Assembly: GCF_018139145.2 (NCBI RefSeq)
Contig: NC_059481.1
Span: 17,224,368-17,288,367, forward strand
Direction: 5' to 3'
Length of the DNA: 64,000 bases
DNA from: Gymnogyps californianus
Lineage: Eukaryota; Chordata; Aves; Accipitriformes; Cathartidae
Translations under genes and position numbers: made by a program
The notes under the pieces: generated by a model
Told to the model about the DNA's origin: nothing
Seen by the model: the letters and a program-made list of their open reading frames with translations, nothing else
The model's database searches: none
In this document: piece by piece, positions 62,855 through 64,000 of the stretch
How the letters are laid out: each line of letters opens with the position of its first letter
Numbering within the stretch: position 1 is the stretch's first letter

Positions 62855-64000
62855 TGAGTTAGGATTAGATGCTTCTGAAATAATAAGTTAGGACCAGGCA
62901 AAAATCCTGATATGGCTGCTGGTACTAGCCAAGAGGCCTGATGCACGTGTGACGTGTGAGCAAGGTAGAAAGCTTCCTTTTAGGGAAGGCTATTTTTAGA
63001 AGTTACAAATCCTACCTCTTCCATGTACTCTCCTATTTTTAACTAGGAACGCTTCCGAGCTCTCAGCCATGCTCCCAACTGTGATCTATAGGAGCCTCCT
63101 GTACAACATCGCTTTGTTAAGAGCTTGTTGCCTATTATGGAACACCAACTTTGTGGTAATTGCACTGGGTTAACCAGCGACAAAATGGGTATATATTACT
63201 TTTGTCTTTATTTCAGCATCCCTTAGTACCACTCTCAGAGGAGGCGGCTAACCTGTGAGCAGTGAGCAGATTTGGATTAGCAGGTAGTTAGACAGACAGA
63301 CGGGCTTGGCTGGAGCTGTGAGATGTTTGGAGAGTAATAGAAAGGATAGGATGCTACACAAGCCTCCCCTGCTTCTTCCCCACTCTCAAGAGCTTTCAGC
63401 CCCAGCAACAGCCCTGACACTCCTGCTTCTTTGGACCAGGAAAGAGCATCCCATAGACTATAAGGGCAAGTTTTCGGTAAGCGGTGAAGCATGGGACAGG
63501 ATAGTCCATGGCCACGAAGAGGTGCAATGGCAAGTGCCAGAAGTTCCTTGGCTGTTGGCAAGTGAAGGAAGGCAGTGTGCGAGCGGCAAAACCCATCCAA
63601 TCTGTAGAAAGATTTCTGAGAAAAAGGGGGGCTTTTTGTACATAATAGCTCCTTTTTACATATACAAGAGTTGTAGCACAATGATGCACGTTTTTGCAGG
63701 CAGACAGATGTTGCCTATTGAGAATTGGGTCAGAAAAGGTTGCATCTGCAATGAATGTGTGATTAGTAATTACCCTGAATGGCCCTGTGTGAAAAACTTG
63801 CTGATTCCCGCAACTCACTATCTACTAGATGCTATTTAATCCCACTTGTAAGCTTTTGAAAGTCTGGCAAAGTCTTTGCAGGTGTGACGTAATGAGCATC
63901 TTTGTAGAGTTGGGATCTGAATAGACATGATAAACACAGAGCGGGGAGGGGTGTGATATACAGGCAGGTGAACAGTGTGTGGAAGAGTTGCGTGTGAGAA

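Larger units (their letters stand above)
60991..64000 (+). other. SLCO3A1: SLCO3A1 intron 2, last segment in the window
   Basis: Intronic sequence with one antisense MIR-like fragment at 62.05 kb and a 24-T tract. Near 63.3-63.8 kb open frames of 177, 140 and 134 codons overlap on both strands, none with a recognisable domain. Nothing else supportable was found up to the right edge. Confidence 0.55.

Overview
The window looks like nuclear DNA from a bird. It opens inside the 3' end of a CR1 retrotransposon, recognisable by its terminal ATTCTATGATTCTATGA-type repeats. It also holds a 599-bp solo LTR of an endogenous-retrovirus family that I associate from memory with Neoaves, and several very old CR1/L3-like and MIR-like fragments of the kind shared by amniotes. 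There is no bacterial-style gene packing. Coding sequence with clear homology covers under 1% of the window.

The one secure gene element is a single internal exon of SLCO3A1 (OATP3A1), an organic anion transporter, at 6404-6869 on the + strand. It has a good acceptor, a good donor, an uninterrupted frame of 155 whole codons plus one base, and all the expected OATP features: a second and third membrane helix with the basic loop between them, a glycosylated large extracellular loop, and a fourth helix ending in SYIDDH. By comparison with the mammalian gene as I remember it, this is exon 2. The first 6.4 kb would then be the end of intron 1 and the remaining 57 kb part of a very long intron 2. 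No other SLCO3A1 exon was recognised.

Layout: 1-113, CR1 tail; 114-6403, intron 1 with one MIR-like and one old CR1 fragment; 6404-6869, exon 2; 6870-64000, intron 2. Intron 2 holds a short CpG-dense patch (16741-16860), homopolymer and microsatellite tracts, an intact solo LTR (43230-43828), and scattered ancient LINE and SINE relics. It also holds one minus-strand open frame with coding-like composition (37596-37857) that I could not assign to a family.

I see no operon, CRISPR array, tRNA, rRNA or other compact multi-gene system, and I do not claim a new one. The most interesting items are the acceptor of exon 2, which is directly followed by a donor-like GTGAGT (a recursive-splicing architecture), the unassigned minus-strand frame near 37.7 kb, and the intronic CpG cluster. 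Repeat family names and all comparisons with other species are from memory; no database search was run.
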